Source of the DNA: Clostridiales bacterium
Lineage (GTDB): Bacteria > Bacillota > Clostridia > Saccharofermentanales > UBA5734
Assembly: GCA_007135995.1 (NCBI GenBank)
Contig: SLHU01000186.1
Coordinates: 1 to 10,142 of the forward strand
Direction: 5' to 3'
DNA: 10,142 bases
Below are positions 9,027-10,142 of this stretch, in pieces. A model generated the notes under the pieces. The model worked only from the letters and a program-made list of their open reading frames with translations. It was not told the DNA's origin and ran no database searches. A program made the position numbers and the translations under genes. The number at the start of each line of letters is the position of its first letter. Position 1 is the stretch's first letter.

Positions 9027-10142
9027 ATGACAAATAACTTGAGAAACAGAAAAAAACGGAATATAAGACGCAGCCTGGCGGCAATCACTTTGCTTGCTGT
9101 GATGATTGGTCTTTTTCTATATAACTATCTAAGTGCAGATGATCAAGTCAGTGTGCGCACTTCATTTCTGGAATCTGGTGATATCAGCAGTTACTATTAT
9201 GCAACTGCGGAGATCAAGCCTGGCGCTGTTACGGAGCATTCTGCAGATGTTATACAAAAAGTAACGCAGGTTCTGGTTGAACCCTACCAGCAAGTACAGG
9301 CCGGAGAAATTCTGGCAGTGCTCGATCAGCAGGAACTGGAAGAGCAGTACGAAAAAGCGCGTGAAGCAAGACGAAATATAGAAGCATCGCTGGCAGAGGC
9401 AGATGAAGAACAGCAGGCGCGTCTCGACGCGGCAGATCAGGCGAGACGTGACCTTGAAAATGAAATCAGCAGACTATCATCGAGCTTGTCCGCTGCAGTA
9501 AGCCAGCTGACACGTCTTGCTGCTGCAGAGCCAGCCAGTGTGCAGATCGCACCTGACCTGGAGGAAAGAATCGCACAGATTATTGTCAGTGCAGAACCTG
9601 AGACAATCGAGCAGGATATTGAAAATCTGCTTGCAGCGTTCAGGCAGGCTGCCGTGATTGTAGAAAATCCTGTGTATACGACAACACTCAGCCAGCTTGA
9701 AAAAGAACTGCAAAGCGCCAGTGAGTCGGCAGGTCAAGTTCTGAGCGGATTGGCGACCACGACCCTTGCCGGATCATTTGCTTTGCCGGATGATCTGGCT
9801 GACCAGTTTGGTATGCTTGCCGGACTGGGCGCAATGCTGCAAGATCCTCTGGAGCAAGCCGTTGCTCAGGAAGAAGCCGCCAGAAACCAGCTGGAAAAAT
9901 CAAAACCTAACATATATGCAAAGTCAGCCGGCATCATCGCACACATTAATGTCAGTCCCGGTGACTATACAGGCAATGCGCCAATTGCTGCACAGTCAGG
10001 ACTTGAATCTATCCTGGGAGGCTCATTGAGCGCTTTGCCGCAGCAACCCGCTTCTGCATTTACAATTTATGACAACACCAGACCGCAGGCGATTTTCTTT
10101 GTGGGTCGATTTGATGCGAACAGAATTGAGTCAGGCATGCCG
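9027..10142 (+). CDS. HlyD/MacA/YknX-type membrane fusion (adaptor) protein, 3' end cut by the window edge
   Basis: An open frame of 372 codons runs from ATG 9027 to the right edge with no stop. It encodes an exported, membrane-anchored adaptor of the kind that works with a MacB/YknYZ-type ABC exporter. Layout: a basic N-terminus (RNRKKRNIRR), one transmembrane helix at about 16-35 with no lipobox cysteine, then the first half of a biotinyl-lipoyl-like domain (about 66-102, including VLVEPYQQVQAGEILAVLD). A charged coiled-coil arm follows from about 103 to 160, then a middle segment (about 161-275), a returning helix (about 276-292), the second lipoyl half (about 295-318, AKSAGIIAHINVSPGDY), and the start of a beta-barrel domain from about 344. 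The middle segment and a Gly/Ser/Ala-rich stretch at 319-343 are longer than in minimal adaptors. ABC ATPase and permease genes are expected downstream but are not visible. The cargo cannot be predicted. Confidence 0.88.
   Translation, partial: MTNNLRNRKKRNIRRSLAAITLLAVMIGLFLYNYLSADDQVSVRTSFLESGDISSYYYATAEIKPGAVTEHSADVIQKVTQVLVEPYQQVQAGEILAVLDQQELEEQYEKAREARRNIEASLAEADEEQQARLDAADQARRDLENEISRLSSSLSAAVSQLTRLAAAEPASVQIAPDLEERIAQIIVSAEPETIEQDIENLLAAFRQAAVIVENPVYTTTLSQLEKELQSASESAGQVLSGLATTTLAGSFALPDDLADQFGMLAGLGAMLQDPLEQAVAQEEAARNQLEKSKPNIYAKSAGIIAHINVSPGDYTGNAPIAAQSGLESILGGSLSALPQQPASAFTIYDNTRPQAIFFVGRFDANRIESGMP

Noticed and set aside
9477..10029. Small frames on both strands at 9477-9737, 9688-9903 and 9766-10029
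   Set aside because: They overlap the adaptor reading frame, which runs open from 9027 to the window end and has clear domain content and a membrane anchor.
1..10142. CRISPR arrays, insertion sequences, tRNA or rRNA genes
   Set aside because: No regularly spaced repeats, transposase-like frames, terminal inverted repeats or tRNA-like folds were recognised by reading both strands.

Overview
The window looks like a chromosomal segment of a Bacillota (Firmicutes) bacterium, most likely of class Clostridia. The evidence is the clostridial character of RpoB and RpoC, the absence of the trigger-loop insertion found in proteobacterial RpoC, the strong AGGAGG-type ribosome binding sites, and moderate base composition. 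The genus cannot be fixed from what is visible.

Left to centre (1-7443): rpoB, whose true start lies just off the left edge, is followed after an 89-base spacer by complete rpoC, both on the plus strand. They encode the beta and beta' subunits that form the RNA polymerase active site. All the expected catalytic and zinc-binding motifs are present. A strong hairpin (7483-7520) sits 39 bases after the rpoC stop and ends the operon. The gene beyond it is on the opposite strand, so the ribosomal and elongation-factor genes that often follow rpoC (rpsL, rpsG, fusA, tuf) are not next to it here.

Centre right (7524-8819, minus strand): a 431-residue homocysteine S-methyltransferase-family protein. 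It has an intact MetH-type zinc/homocysteine domain followed by about 115 residues that look like a remnant or divergent partner domain lacking recognisable folate-binding motifs. It converges on rpoC and appears to share the hairpin as a two-way terminator. It has a good sigma-A-type promoter with a very short leader, which leaves no room for a SAM riboswitch or T-box.

Right (8820-10142): a 207-base divergent intergenic region carries the methyltransferase promoter and an adjacent imperfect direct repeat that may be a regulator site. A gene then starts at 9027 on the plus strand and runs open through the right edge. It encodes a HlyD/MacA/YknX-type membrane fusion (adaptor) protein, normally the partner of an ABC exporter whose genes would be expected further right.

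Most of the window is core housekeeping sequence. No CRISPR array, mobile element, tRNA or rRNA was found, and I see no convincing new defence or mobile system. The points most worth a second look are the C-terminal domain of the methyltransferase, the tandem repeat in the divergent promoter region, and the insert in the adaptor hairpin.
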